Below are positions 17,960 to 26,938 of a DNA stretch of 64,000 bases, one piece after another. Position 1 is the stretch's first letter; each line of letters opens with the position of its first letter. Where the stretch lies: assembly GCF_003034915.1 (NCBI RefSeq), contig NZ_PZJX01000027.1, forward strand, positions 170,828 to 234,827, written 5' to 3'. Both the position numbers and the translations under genes were made by a program. Under the pieces are notes generated by a model. That model was given only the letters and a program-made list of their open reading frames with translations, ran no database searches and was not told where the DNA came from. The DNA is from Mesorhizobium helmanticense. GTDB taxonomy: Bacteria > Pseudomonadota > Alphaproteobacteria > Rhizobiales > Rhizobiaceae.

Positions 17960-18196
17960 TCAGCCTCCTTGCCCCGTGTTCGGAGCACCGGCAGGGCCTA
18001 TCAAAGCGCCGACCCCCGGGACCAAGAGCGGCTCGCCGTGACAGTCGTTGCGGGTGACAGGGACGCCAACCTCGGCAACAGCCTCGGACGTGCGATGGTG
18101 GGTGAGAGTATTGACCAGGGGCATTTCTCGCTCCAAGGGAGTGTTCCCATCGGGCCCGATCGGCCCGATGTCGTGGGGTAGATAGAAGGCCGGCAT
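17960..18196 (-). CDS. Possible small protein upstream of the methyltransferase
   Basis: 78 residues. Third-position G+C is about 74%, as expected for a real gene here, and its stop is three bases before the methyltransferase start, as in translational coupling. The sequence is Pro/Gly-rich (HDIGPIGPDGNTPLER, VPGVGALIGPAGAP) with no recognised domain. It lies opposite the SARP-hydrolase gene's promoter region. Confidence 0.4.
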   Translation of the reverse strand: MPAFYLPHDIGPIGPDGNTPLEREMPLVNTLTHHRTSEAVAEVGVPVTRNDCHGEPLLVPGVGALIGPAGAPNTGQGG

Positions 18197-18231
18197 CCCC
18201 TCAACGTCCCCGCTCGGCCGCAGACGGACCG

Positions 18232-19761
18232 ATGGAGCGATTGGAGTTCCGACTTCTGGGTTTTCCGGAGTTCCGTCTGAACGGGCGGCGGGTGGAACTC
18301 GGCTTGCGCAAGGCGGCAGCGCTCCTCATCTACCTCGCCGAAGCCGGCCGGCCCGTGGGGCGCGAGGTCGCCGCCACGCTTCTATGGCCCGAAACCGACG
18401 AGGAAGCCGCACGGGCACGCCTTCGGCGCACACTGTATAAAATCCGCATCGCGTTTGGCAGCGAGGTCATCACTGCCACCGGAGCATCCCTCGGTCTCTC
18501 CGTCGAGGTCGACTCCCAGGCTTTCGAGCATGCCTGCAATGTCGGTCCTCTCGACGCGGCAGTCGACATCTATAAGGGCGACTATCTCGCCGGCTTCTCA
18601 CTCCCGGATTGTCCGGAATTCGAGGAATGGGTCTTTTTCAGGCGCGAGGCTTTGCGCAGCCGATTGGTGCAGGCACTGGAGCGGCTCGTCGAAGCAAAGA
18701 TCGCCGGCGGGGAGCCTCGCGCCGCGGTCGTGCATGCGACACGCCTGGCGGGGCTGGACCCTTTGAGCGAAAGCGCACACCGTCACCTGATCCGTGCCCA
18801 TCTGGCGGCTGGGGACAGGGCAGCAGCCGAGCGCCAGATCGAAGCTTGCGTCCGGCTGCTGCGAGAGGAGCTCGGTGTAGCGCCTGATCCCACCACGCTT
18901 GCCTTGGGTGAGCCAACCCAGGTAGCCACTTTGGACGTGCCCAGAACGCGCTACGTCGAAGTGGACGGCATCCATATCGCGTTCCAGACCGTCGGCAGCG
19001 GCCCGCTGGACATCGTGCTTGTCCCGGGATTCATTTCGCATGTCGAGCGGGTCTGGGAAGACAGAAGCTGCCGCGCCTGGATATCAGCGGTTTCGCGCCT
19101 GGGTCGCTTGATCCTCTTCGATCGGCGCGGCATGGGGCTTTCCGACCGCGTCGGCGCCCGCCCGACCGTCGAGGCGACGGCGCAGGATATTCTGGCGGTC
19201 ATGAATGCGGCTGGCAGCCGCCGTGCCTTGCTCATCGGCGCGTCAGAGGGTGGGCCGGGCTGCATCCGTTTTGCCGTGGATCACCCCGATCGCCTGAGCG
19301 GCCTTGTTCTCTGGGGTTCCCTGGCCAAAGGCAGCCACGCGCCCGACTATCCTTTCGCCCTGACCGTCGCGCAATACGAGCTGTGGACGCAACGGCTGAT
19401 CGCCGGCTGGGGTGGCCCGGCGGAAATCGGAACCTTCGCCCCGAGCCTCGCCGGCGACCGCCAGGCGCAGAACTGGTGGGCCGGATTGCTCAGGGCAGCC
19501 TCCAGTCCCGGCGCGGTCGCAGGCCTGCTCGAAGCTCTGCGTGATACCGATGTGCGTCATCTGCTCGCAAAAGTCTCGGCCAGGACAATGGTTCTGCACC
19601 GCTCAGGTGACCGCGCCGTGCGCGTCGAGGCCGGGCGCTTTCTCGCGGCCCAGATCCCAGGCGCGCGGTTCATTGAGGTCGACGGTGACGACCACTGGTT
19701 TTGGGTCGGCGACCAACAACCGCTGCTCAATAGCATCAGCGCGTTTGCACGAAGCAGCTGA
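18232..19761 (+). CDS. SARP/BTAD transcription factor fused to an alpha/beta hydrolase
   Basis: 509 residues with two parts. Residues 1-95 are an OmpR-like winged helix of SARP type (RKAAALLIYLAEAGRPV, LWPETDEEAARARLRRTLYKIR), 100-225 is the bacterial transcriptional activation domain (tetratricopeptide-like), and 240-509 is an alpha/beta hydrolase: FDRRGMGLSD, nucleophile elbow GASEGG with Ser338, then Asp460 and His488 as the likely triad. The hydrolase half resembles those joined to cyclase or LuxR domains. It may sense or turn over a small ester/lactone. No target operon is obvious. Confidence 0.85.
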   Translation: MERLEFRLLGFPEFRLNGRRVELGLRKAAALLIYLAEAGRPVGREVAATLLWPETDEEAARARLRRTLYKIRIAFGSEVITATGASLGLSVEVDSQAFEHACNVGPLDAAVDIYKGDYLAGFSLPDCPEFEEWVFFRREALRSRLVQALERLVEAKIAGGEPRAAVVHATRLAGLDPLSESAHRHLIRAHLAAGDRAAAERQIEACVRLLREELGVAPDPTTLALGEPTQVATLDVPRTRYVEVDGIHIAFQTVGSGPLDIVLVPGFISHVERVWEDRSCRAWISAVSRLGRLILFDRRGMGLSDRVGARPTVEATAQDILAVMNAAGSRRALLIGASEGGPGCIRFAVDHPDRLSGLVLWGSLAKGSHAPDYPFALTVAQYELWTQRLIAGWGGPAEIGTFAPSLAGDRQAQNWWAGLLRAASSPGAVAGLLEALRDTDVRHLLAKVSARTMVLHRSGDRAVRVEAGRFLAAQIPGARFIEVDGDDHWFWVGDQQPLLNSISAFARSS

Positions 19762-19781
19762 TCGCGCGGCTCCTGCTGATG

Positions 19782-21092
19782 TCACCGCACGATTTCGCGA
19801 TGGCTGCTTGGCAGGCGCGTGGCGATGAGCTTGTCGATGCGGCGGCCGTCAAGGTCGACCACTTCGAAGCGCCAGCCTTGCGCGTCAACGCATTCGCCGG
19901 TCGCCGGCAGATGGTGCATGTGCGACAGCACATAGCCGGCGACGGTCTCGTAATCGCGGTTCTCCGGCAGGTCGATGCCAAGGACATCCGCCATCTCGTC
20001 GGCCTGCATGTAGCCGGCGAGCAGCCATGAGCCATCCTCGCGCTTGACGGCGTTTTCCTCGTCGCCGGCGTCGAGATCCGCGCGGAAGACGCCGGTGATG
20101 GCTTCAAGTATGTCGGCGGGCGTAACGATGCCTTCGAAATGGCCGTATTCGTCATGCACCAGGGCCATCGGCACGTCGGACTCCTTGAGTTTCGAAAGCA
20201 CATCCAGCGCGTCAGCCTGGTCATGGACGATGGGCGCGGCGCGCACATGCCGGCGCGGGTCGAGCGCGCGGCCGCCAAGCATGGCAGCCAGCACGTCGCG
20301 GGTCTGGACGACGCCGATCATGGCGTCGACGCCGCCATCGCCGGCGGGCAGGCGTGAATGCTGGGTCTCCATCAACAGCCTGCGGATCGCCGCGTCGTCG
20401 GACTGCAAATTGATCCAGTCGACCTCGGTGCGCGGCGTCATCACGGCGCGCACGGCGCGGTCGCCGAGCCGCATGACGCCGGCGATCATGCGCCGCTCGT
20501 CGGATTCGATGGTGCCGTGATGCTCGGCCTCTGCGACCAGCATCTTGATCTCTTCGTCGGTGACCTTCTCCTCGCTTTCGCCGCGCTGGCCAAGCAGCCA
20601 CAGGATGGCGCGGCCGGAAATGTCGAGCAGGAAAACCAGCGGGGCGGCGACAGTGGCGAGGATGGTCATCGCCGGAGCGACCCTGGCGGCGACGCGTTCG
20701 GGATCGCGCAGCGCGATCTGCTTGGGCACCAGTTCGCCGACGATCAGCGAGAAGTAGGTGATGACGGCGACGACGATGCCGACGCCGAGCGGGTCGGCGA
20801 CGCTTTCGCGGATGCCGGTCGATGCCAGGAACACGGACAGCCGTTCGCCGAGCGTGGCGCCTGAAACGGCGCCGGACAGAACGCCGACCAGGGTGATGCC
20901 GATCTGCACCGACGACAGGAATTTGCCTGGATTGGAGCCGAGCGCCAGGGCGCGGCCGGCACCTGTGACGTTGCGGTCGATCATCGCCTTGAGACGCGCA
21001 GGCCGCGACGAGACGATGGCAAGTTCCGACATTGCCAGAAGGCCGTTCACGCAGATGAGGACGACCACGATAGCGATTTCAGCGTAAAGCAT
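19782..21092 (-). CDS. Hemolysin-family CNNM/CBS membrane protein (CorC/HlyC)
   Basis: 436 residues. Three to four N-terminal helices form the CNNM (DUF21) transmembrane domain (1-190, with ICVNGLLAMSELAIVSSR and SSVQIGITLVGVLSGAVSG), followed by a CBS pair (~210-330, MTPRTEVDWINL and AAPIVHDQADALDVL), then the CorC/HlyC accessory domain (~345-430, DGSWLLAGYMQADEM). Relatives are linked to magnesium or sodium handling, not haemolysis. The gene converges with the SARP-hydrolase gene 20 bases away. Confidence 0.88.
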   Translation of the reverse strand: MLYAEIAIVVVLICVNGLLAMSELAIVSSRPARLKAMIDRNVTGAGRALALGSNPGKFLSSVQIGITLVGVLSGAVSGATLGERLSVFLASTGIRESVADPLGVGIVVAVITYFSLIVGELVPKQIALRDPERVAARVAPAMTILATVAAPLVFLLDISGRAILWLLGQRGESEEKVTDEEIKMLVAEAEHHGTIESDERRMIAGVMRLGDRAVRAVMTPRTEVDWINLQSDDAAIRRLLMETQHSRLPAGDGGVDAMIGVVQTRDVLAAMLGGRALDPRRHVRAAPIVHDQADALDVLSKLKESDVPMALVHDEYGHFEGIVTPADILEAITGVFRADLDAGDEENAVKREDGSWLLAGYMQADEMADVLGIDLPENRDYETVAGYVLSHMHHLPATGECVDAQGWRFEVVDLDGRRIDKLIATRLPSSHREIVR

Positions 21093-21165
21093 GAGGGGTC
21101 AATAGCATCGCGGCGTGGTCTTCGAAAATAGTCGGCCGCCATTTTTCAAGATGAAGACTGCTCAT

Positions 21166-22080
21166 TCAGGTCGCGTCCCAGGACGGCGACGAGAAATGCT
21201 CGATCAGGGCGTCGACTACGACGCGGACCTTCGGCGTGAGATTACGCGTCACCGGCCAGACGGCGTGGACGACGATGTCTTCGACGAGACAGTCCGACAA
21301 CACCATTTCGAGTTCGCCCCGCTTGAGACTGTCGGCCGCCAGCCAGGTCGGCAGAAAGACGATGCCGCAGCCGGCAAGGGCGGCATCAAGCATCGGTTCG
21401 CCGTGACCGAGGACGAGCCGAGCCCTGGGCACGAATTTGCCGAGATGGCCGTCGGCATGCCTTATGGCCCAGGGGCGTACGATGCCGTCACGGCCGTAGC
21501 CGATGACACTGTGATTGGCGAGGTCCTCGATCGATCGCGGCCGGCCATGCGCTTCGAGATAGGCAGGGGCCGCGCAGATGGCCGAGCGCTGGGCGTAAAT
21601 GCGACGCGCCGCAAGCGACAGGCTGTCATCGAGATCGCCCATGCGGACAGCCAGATCGATGCCCTCCTCGATCAGGTCGACGCGCCGGTCGTTGAAGGAG
21701 ATTTCCACCGTCAGGTCCGGAAATCTTCTGGAAATGTCGAACAGAACAGGGGCGACGCAGCGACGACCGAAGGCGAGGGGTACGTCGACACGAAGCCGAC
21801 CGGAAGGCACCAGCCGATGCGCGGCGAGCAATGACTGGGCCGCCTCGATCTCGGCAAGCGCCCTGACGCAGGCGTCGTAATAGCTTAGGCCCTCGCTGGT
21901 CGGGCTGAGACTGCGGGTGGTGCGGTTGAGCAGGCGAACGCCCAGCCGGCGCTCCAGTTGCGCGATTGACTTGCCAACCGCCGATTTCGTCACATGCAGC
22001 CGCCTGCCGGCGTCGGTGAAGCTGCCGGCCTCGACTACCTGCACGAATGCGAGAATGCCTTGCAGGCTGGTCGCTTCCAA
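21166..22080 (-). CDS. LysR-family transcriptional regulator
   Basis: 304 residues. N-terminal helix-turn-helix (3-62, FVQVVEAGSFTDAGRRLHVTKSAVGKSIAQLERRLG) and a periplasmic-binding-like effector domain (~90-295). It diverges from the Gal80-like Gfo/Idh/MocA gene across 235 bp, the classical arrangement for a LysR regulator and its target. The effector cannot be read from sequence. Confidence 0.88.
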   Translation of the reverse strand: MEATSLQGILAFVQVVEAGSFTDAGRRLHVTKSAVGKSIAQLERRLGVRLLNRTTRSLSPTSEGLSYYDACVRALAEIEAAQSLLAAHRLVPSGRLRVDVPLAFGRRCVAPVLFDISRRFPDLTVEISFNDRRVDLIEEGIDLAVRMGDLDDSLSLAARRIYAQRSAICAAPAYLEAHGRPRSIEDLANHSVIGYGRDGIVRPWAIRHADGHLGKFVPRARLVLGHGEPMLDAALAGCGIVFLPTWLAADSLKRGELEMVLSDCLVEDIVVHAVWPVTRNLTPKVRVVVDALIEHFSSPSWDAT

Positions 22081-22215
22081 CGCCGCTCTCCAATTGTAGA
22101 TTTTTTCTCGTCAATCTGTTTCCGAATATGCAGCATGGGAGAGTTTTATTCCATAGCTGAACGGCATAAATGTGCGGCGTAGTCACCAAACGCGGAGCGT
22201 GGATCGAGATGAGCG

Positions 22216-22252
22216 CCTGCCCAGGCTGAAGCCTGCGCGGGCAGGATTTTTT
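22216..22252 (+). terminator. Hairpin plus T-run in the leader of the Gfo/Idh/MocA gene
   Basis: CCTGCCC (22216-22222) pairs with GGGCAGG (22239-22245), an internal AGGC-TGAA-GCCT hairpin sits in its loop, and six T follow. It lies ~60 bp before the start codon, so it may act as an attenuator for that gene. Confidence 0.5.
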
Positions 22253-22315
22253 CGGAACGGCTGATCTCGCAATCCAACGTCAAAGCCAAAGCTGCATGAA
22301 GGAGACCGAAACACA

Positions 22316-23428
22316 ATGCCAGGACAACGCTTCAGGGTCGGTATAGTCGGATTGCAACCGGGCAGGAGCTGGGCGGCACGGGCCCATATTCCTGCGCTCA
22401 ATGCCCTATCGGAGAGCTTCGAGATCGTCGGCGTCGCCAACACCAGCTTGGCCAGCGCCGAGAAGGCGGCCGGCGCGACCGGGCTGCCGCGGGCCTTCGC
22501 CAGCGTTGCCGAGTTGATCGCGGCGCCGGAGATCGACATCGTCACTGTCACGGTGAAGGTGCCTCCTCACCTGGAGATCGTGAAAGCGGCGATCGGCGCG
22601 GGCAAACACGTCTACTGCGAATGGCCGCTTGGCAATGGGCTGGCCGAGGCCGAGGAACTCGCCGCGCTTGCCCGGTCCAAGGGTGTCTTGGGCGTGGTCG
22701 GAACCCAAGCGCGCGTTGCTCCGGAAATTGAGTATCTGGGACATCTGATCGCCGACGGGTTCGTCGGCGAGGTGCTGTCGACCACCCTGGTCGCGCGGGG
22801 CGGGGGCTGGGGCGGCTCCATCTCCGAAAAGAAGATCTACGCCTATCTGCTGGATCGCGCCAACGGCGCCACCATGCTGACGATCCCGGTGGGGCACACG
22901 CTGGCAGCGCTCAGGGATGTGCTCGGCGACGTTGCGGAGATATCCGCGGTGCTGGCGACACGGCGGCGCACGGCGCTCGCGGTCGATACCGGGGAAACGC
23001 TGCCCGTGTCCGCCCCGGACCAGGTACTGGTCAGCGGGGTTCTCGCCAGCGGCGCGCCCCTGTCCATCCATTACCGAGGCGGCGCGGCGCGAGATAACGA
23101 CGGCCTGTCCTGGGAGATCAACGGCACGGAAGGCGATATCCTTATATCGGGTTTGTCCGGCCACACGCAGATGGTGCAGCTTTCCCTCAAGGGCGCGCGG
23201 AACGGGGAGAAGGTGTTCCGGCCGCTGGAGGTCCCCGCCTCGTACCGTTCCGGCTGGCCGGAAGATGTGGAGCCGGGCAACGTCGCCCGCGTCTATGCCA
23301 GGATGGCCCGGGATCTGCGCGAGGGAACCCGCTCGGCGCCGAGTTTCGACGATGCGGTCGCAGTGCATCGCATCATCGCCGCGATCGACAGAGCAGCCGA
23401 AAGCGGAAGCCGCACCGCGCTGGTGTGA
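22316..23428 (+). CDS. Gal80-like Gfo/Idh/MocA-family protein
   Basis: 370 residues. N-terminal Rossmann fold (VGIVGLQPGRSWAARAH, 8-24) and the C-terminal alpha/beta domain (GHTLAALRDVLGDV). The usual catalytic E-K-P motif reads E-W-P (CEWPLG, 101-106), so the active-site Lys is absent, as in fungal Gal80 relatives. This suggests either an altered reaction or a sugar-nucleotide-binding regulatory role. It diverges from a LysR regulator, and a terminator-like hairpin sits in its leader. AAGGAG precedes the start. Confidence 0.8.
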   Translation: MPGQRFRVGIVGLQPGRSWAARAHIPALNALSESFEIVGVANTSLASAEKAAGATGLPRAFASVAELIAAPEIDIVTVTVKVPPHLEIVKAAIGAGKHVYCEWPLGNGLAEAEELAALARSKGVLGVVGTQARVAPEIEYLGHLIADGFVGEVLSTTLVARGGGWGGSISEKKIYAYLLDRANGATMLTIPVGHTLAALRDVLGDVAEISAVLATRRRTALAVDTGETLPVSAPDQVLVSGVLASGAPLSIHYRGGAARDNDGLSWEINGTEGDILISGLSGHTQMVQLSLKGARNGEKVFRPLEVPASYRSGWPEDVEPGNVARVYARMARDLREGTRSAPSFDDAVAVHRIIAAIDRAAESGSRTALV

Positions 23429-23460
23429 TCGGGGCCTGGCCAAGATCGCCGGCGGCGCGC

Positions 23461-24168
23461 CTAGGGCAATTGCCTGAGCACGCCGATCACCGCCTTGCCG
23501 TCGGTGAAATAAGGGTCGCCGCCGCCGTTGCGCCCGGTCCTGGTCGCACCGATACCAGGGATATCGCTGGTCGAGATCAGCATGCCGGCGGCGGTAAGGT
23601 CGTGGATCAGGAAATCGCGCTCGGCGTCGATGTCGGGACCGATATGGTGGGTGATGGCACCGGTGTCGTGGCTAAGGCCGATGCCGCGGTCGAAACTTGC
23701 CGAACCCAGCCAGAGCGGCCGGCCATCGTCGCCGGTCGTATCGGTATGCCAGAAGCGGACGTGATGACGCCGGTCGGCGCTGTTGCCGACCGGTTTTTCG
23801 AAGGCCAGATCCTGGGCACGGCCTTCGAACAGCAGACGGCTGACCGGCGCGTCGGGATAGGGACGGCCGAACAGCACGCTTTCGCCGATCTCGATCGCGG
23901 TCTTCAGCGTAATGGCGTCGGCGGTGTCCCAGCCGGCAACGGCGAAGGCGTGGACGAGTTCCTTTTCCGTGCCGACAAGGCCGACATTGATCGGGTCGCC
24001 CGGAATGCCTTGCGGCGTGTGCGTCACCATCTCGAAGCTGTGCGAGCGGAAGTTGCGGTCCCGAAACGTCCAGAACTCAGGCGCGGCGAAATAGGCGAAG
24101 GCGAGATAGAAGGCCAGGAACGCCACCAGCCAGGTCGTCGCACGTCGTTTAAGGCTTCGTTGACCCAT
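23461..24168 (-). CDS. LssY C-terminal-domain membrane-anchored protein
   Basis: About 235 residues. One N-terminal transmembrane segment (~13-31), then the LssY C-terminal domain: DPINVGLVGTEKELVHAF, GRPYPDAPVSRLLFEGR, QDLAFEK and RRHHVRFWHT. In Legionella the domain is part of a secretion-linked protein; its stand-alone rhizobial forms have no assigned function. Translation probably begins at ATG 24168 rather than further upstream, as the predicted anchor then lies at the N-terminus. Confidence 0.75.
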   Translation of the reverse strand: MGQRSLKRRATTWLVAFLAFYLAFAYFAAPEFWTFRDRNFRSHSFEMVTHTPQGIPGDPINVGLVGTEKELVHAFAVAGWDTADAITLKTAIEIGESVLFGRPYPDAPVSRLLFEGRAQDLAFEKPVGNSADRRHHVRFWHTDTTGDDGRPLWLGSASFDRGIGLSHDTGAITHHIGPDIDAERDFLIHDLTAAGMLISTSDIPGIGATRTGRNGGGDPYFTDGKAVIGVLRQLP

Positions 24169-24281
24169 GATTGCCGCCCAATGGTGGCGAGTAACTGTCT
24201 CGCGATAGCCCCTGGAAATCAATGGCTATCGATGTACGGCCAGTCTATCTTCGGTCGTCGTTATTGGGGACGTTGGGCAAG

Positions 24282-25001
24282 ATGAACCGGAAGCCGATGA
24301 CCCGCAGGTCAATGGCCTTGACTGCCGAACTTGTCGCTCGGGTCGAGCGGATGGAGCCGGACCCAGGCCCTGAGCCCGGTACCAGCGAGCATACTGACGC
24401 GGAGTTCGACGGTCTGGTCGAACGTCTGCTTTCCGAATACCGTCCCGAAACGCTGTGGGTTTTTGCCTACGGCTCGCTTATCTGGAACCCCGAATTCACT
24501 CACATCGAACAGCGCCCTGCCAGAGCGCCGGGGTGGCACCGCTCATTCTGCCTGAAGCTGACGCGCTGGCGTGGAACCCGTGAATTGCCGGCGCTGATGC
24601 TGGCTCTCGACCGGGGAGGCAGTTGTAGTGGCATCGTCTACCGGCTGCCGGCGGAAGACCATTTTGGACAGCTCGGCCAGTTGATGCGGCGCGAAATCGA
24701 TGCGAACCCACCAACCAACGTGCCATGCTGGATTACGGTCCGCACCGACGATGGGCCGCTGCGTGCCTTGGCCTTTGTCGCCGCGCCGGACGGCAGGGCT
24801 TATGCCGGACGATTGCCGCTGGATGAGGTGGCGCAGATGCTGGCGCGCGCCGCCGGGCATTGGGGCTCATCGGCGCAGTATCTGTTTCGGACTGTCAGCA
24901 AGCTCGAGGAAATCGGCATCCGGGACAGGAATCTGTGGCGCATCCAGCATTTGGTGGCACAGCAGATCGCCGCTTCTACAGGCGTCGCCCCGCGCGTCTG
25001 A
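24282..25001 (+). CDS. Gamma-glutamylcyclotransferase, ChaC family
   Basis: About 239 residues. The cyclotransferase motif FAYGSLIWNP (61-70) binds the gamma-glutamyl group, GIVYRLPAED and LMRREID carry the catalytic Glu region, and AYAGRLPLDEVAQML ends the fold. ChaC enzymes cleave glutathione to 5-oxoproline and Cys-Gly in the cytosol. ATG 24282 is the preferred start; another ATG (24222) is in frame upstream without a clear ribosome site. Confidence 0.87.
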   Translation: MNRKPMTRRSMALTAELVARVERMEPDPGPEPGTSEHTDAEFDGLVERLLSEYRPETLWVFAYGSLIWNPEFTHIEQRPARAPGWHRSFCLKLTRWRGTRELPALMLALDRGGSCSGIVYRLPAEDHFGQLGQLMRREIDANPPTNVPCWITVRTDDGPLRALAFVAAPDGRAYAGRLPLDEVAQMLARAAGHWGSSAQYLFRTVSKLEEIGIRDRNLWRIQHLVAQQIAASTGVAPRV

Positions 25002-25002
25002 T

Positions 25003-25809
25003 CTAGCGGCAGGCGCGGTAGCCGTTCCTGCGGTTCTTGATGTCGAAATGGAAATGGTTGCGGTGGTCGTAATTGTAGCCGGGGCCGAGCACGGTCGTGA
25101 AATACTGACAGCCGTCGGCGCGCACATTGTTGAGGAAGCCGCGCGTGCGGAAGGCGAACAGGCCGGGCTTGCGCACGTCGATGTCGTCGCCATTGTTGAG
25201 TTCGATGCTCATGACGTCGAGCGCGTTGCCCTTGCCGTGCTCCGACAGCACGCCTTCGCCGGCGATCCTGCGGCAGGAATAGCTGGAACCCTGGTGGATG
25301 GTCTTGACGCCCGAGAAATAGCGCCAGCGCGCAGACGGGACGAGTTCGTTCCTGGTCCAGCCGGCGAAAGTGGCGGCCATGTCGCAGGTCAGGGTGGCGG
25401 CCGGCTTCATCTGGATGCTGCCGATGGCCGAGACCTTGACGGGGTAGTCGATGCCGCATTGGCCTTCGTGGATGGGCGCCAGATCGGTGTAGACGACGCC
25501 GAGACGCTGCAATTCCTTACGGCAGTCGGTCTCGCTGGCCGGCATCTGCTCAGGCTGCGACATCGGGTCATCCATGCGCGGGTAGGCGGCTTCCATCATG
25601 TCGGGATTGGAGGGGACAAGCCTCTGCATGCCGGAATATTGCGGCACGGCCGAGGTCTGGGAGCCGACGTCGACAGCCGGCTGCAGCGACAGCACGCTGC
25701 CGGTATTGCAGGCCGAAACCGCGACAAGGGCAAGCCCGGCGGCCGTCATCGCGGCACGTTTCGATTGGCGCGCGGCGGCGAAAAACACGGCGCGAAATGT
25801 CCCGGCCAT
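25003..25809 (-). CDS. Extensin-like domain lipoprotein
   Basis: 268 residues. A lipobox VAVSAC (~28-33) predicts membrane attachment. The extensin-like C-terminal domain runs from ~95: CRKELQRLGVVYTDLAP, CGIDYPVKVSAIG, CDMAATFAGW, SEHGKGNALDVMSIEL and the HRNHFHFDI end. The conserved S-E-H-G/D...H-x-H residues resemble zinc peptidases of the D-Ala-D-Ala/LysM type, so a cell-wall role is likely. It is directly adjacent to a second copy of the same domain (25909-26862). Confidence 0.82.
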   Translation of the reverse strand: MAGTFRAVFFAAARQSKRAAMTAAGLALVAVSACNTGSVLSLQPAVDVGSQTSAVPQYSGMQRLVPSNPDMMEAAYPRMDDPMSQPEQMPASETDCRKELQRLGVVYTDLAPIHEGQCGIDYPVKVSAIGSIQMKPAATLTCDMAATFAGWTRNELVPSARWRYFSGVKTIHQGSSYSCRRIAGEGVLSEHGKGNALDVMSIELNNGDDIDVRKPGLFAFRTRGFLNNVRADGCQYFTTVLGPGYNYDHRNHFHFDIKNRRNGYRACR

Positions 25810-25908
25810 TGGCGGAATCCCGTTGACGGATAGCCGGCATTTTAACGATCAAGGGTAAAGGAAAACTCAGCGGCGGCGTTCACGCCTGCGGCCGAATTGC
25901 GGCATCGT

Positions 25909-26862
25909 TCACTGACAGAACGTGCCGCCGTTGCGGCGCGGTTCGAGGTCGAGATGGAAATGCAGCGCATGGTCGGCATCGCTGCCCGGCCCAAGCACGG
26001 TCTTGAACGGCCCGCAGGCCGCCTTGCGCACGGCATTGAGGAATTTCGCGTCCTTCTCCGGCGGCGCCGGGCCAATTTCGATCTTCTTGCCGTCCGAAAG
26101 CGTGAAGCTTGATATGTCGAGCGCGTTGCCGAAGGCGTGTTCGGACAATTTTCCTCCGGCGTGGCGCGGCCGGCAGACAAAGGCCGAGGCCTGGCTGATC
26201 GATTTGAGGTCAGCGCCGAATTCCGCCTTTGCCGCCGGCTGGATGACATCGGCGGCAAAGCGCGCGGCCGCCTCGGCCATCTCGCAGTTGAGCTCGGTCT
26301 CCGGGCCGATGGCGATTGATTTCCCGAGCGTCTTCAGCGTGATCGGATAGGGGATCGAACAGCCGATTTCGAGATTGTGCTCGGGCTTGTGTTCCTCGAA
26401 GTCGACACCCATCGATTTCAGCCGCCGCCGACAGGCAAGCTCCTCGTCCGGCATTTTTTCCTCCGGCACGTCGGCCGAGCGCGGATCGGGCAGTATTTTC
26501 TTGTCTTGCTTTTCTTGCGCCTCAGCCGGCTTCTCCGGCGGTTGCGGGGCAATGGTGGGCGGTTGTGCCTCGGGCTCCGCTTCAGCCGGCTTTTCGATCG
26601 GCTTTTCGGTTGGCTTTGGAGCGCTCGCCGGCGGCTCCTGCTGATCGGGCTTTGGCGCGTCGGCGGGACGCGGCTCCGGCACCGGCACATTGGCCGGCGC
26701 GTCTTTTTGCGCAGGCTGTGTTTGATTGAGCACCGGGACGGCTACGGTTTCAGGCAATTTCGGCGACTTGGCCAGGGCCGTACCGGCAAGCAGCGTTGCC
26801 ACGACCAAAGGCAGCGCTGCCCTGCTCGATCCGGCCAATCTCAGAAGGGTCAGCTCCGCCAT
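25909..26862 (-). CDS. Extensin-like domain protein with Pro/Glu-rich linker
   Basis: 317 residues. Signal peptide ~1-31, then a low-complexity Pro/Glu/Lys/Ala region (~45-130) that could span the periplasm or bind peptidoglycan, then the same extensin-like domain as its neighbour: CRRRLKSMGVDF, CSIPYPITLKTLG, SEHAFGNALDISSF and HALHFHLDLEPRRNG. The metal-site pattern H...D...H-x-H is retained. Orientation and 100-bp spacing suggest a duplicated pair. Confidence 0.82.
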   Translation of the reverse strand: MAELTLLRLAGSSRAALPLVVATLLAGTALAKSPKLPETVAVPVLNQTQPAQKDAPANVPVPEPRPADAPKPDQQEPPASAPKPTEKPIEKPAEAEPEAQPPTIAPQPPEKPAEAQEKQDKKILPDPRSADVPEEKMPDEELACRRRLKSMGVDFEEHKPEHNLEIGCSIPYPITLKTLGKSIAIGPETELNCEMAEAAARFAADVIQPAAKAEFGADLKSISQASAFVCRPRHAGGKLSEHAFGNALDISSFTLSDGKKIEIGPAPPEKDAKFLNAVRKAACGPFKTVLGPGSDADHALHFHLDLEPRRNGGTFCQ

Positions 26863-26938
26863 CCGTCCCTAACGGCGGGCGACCGGGGAAGTTGCCCGAA
26901 ATGAGCGTGTGGGCCGATCACGATGAGTGACGGCAGCG

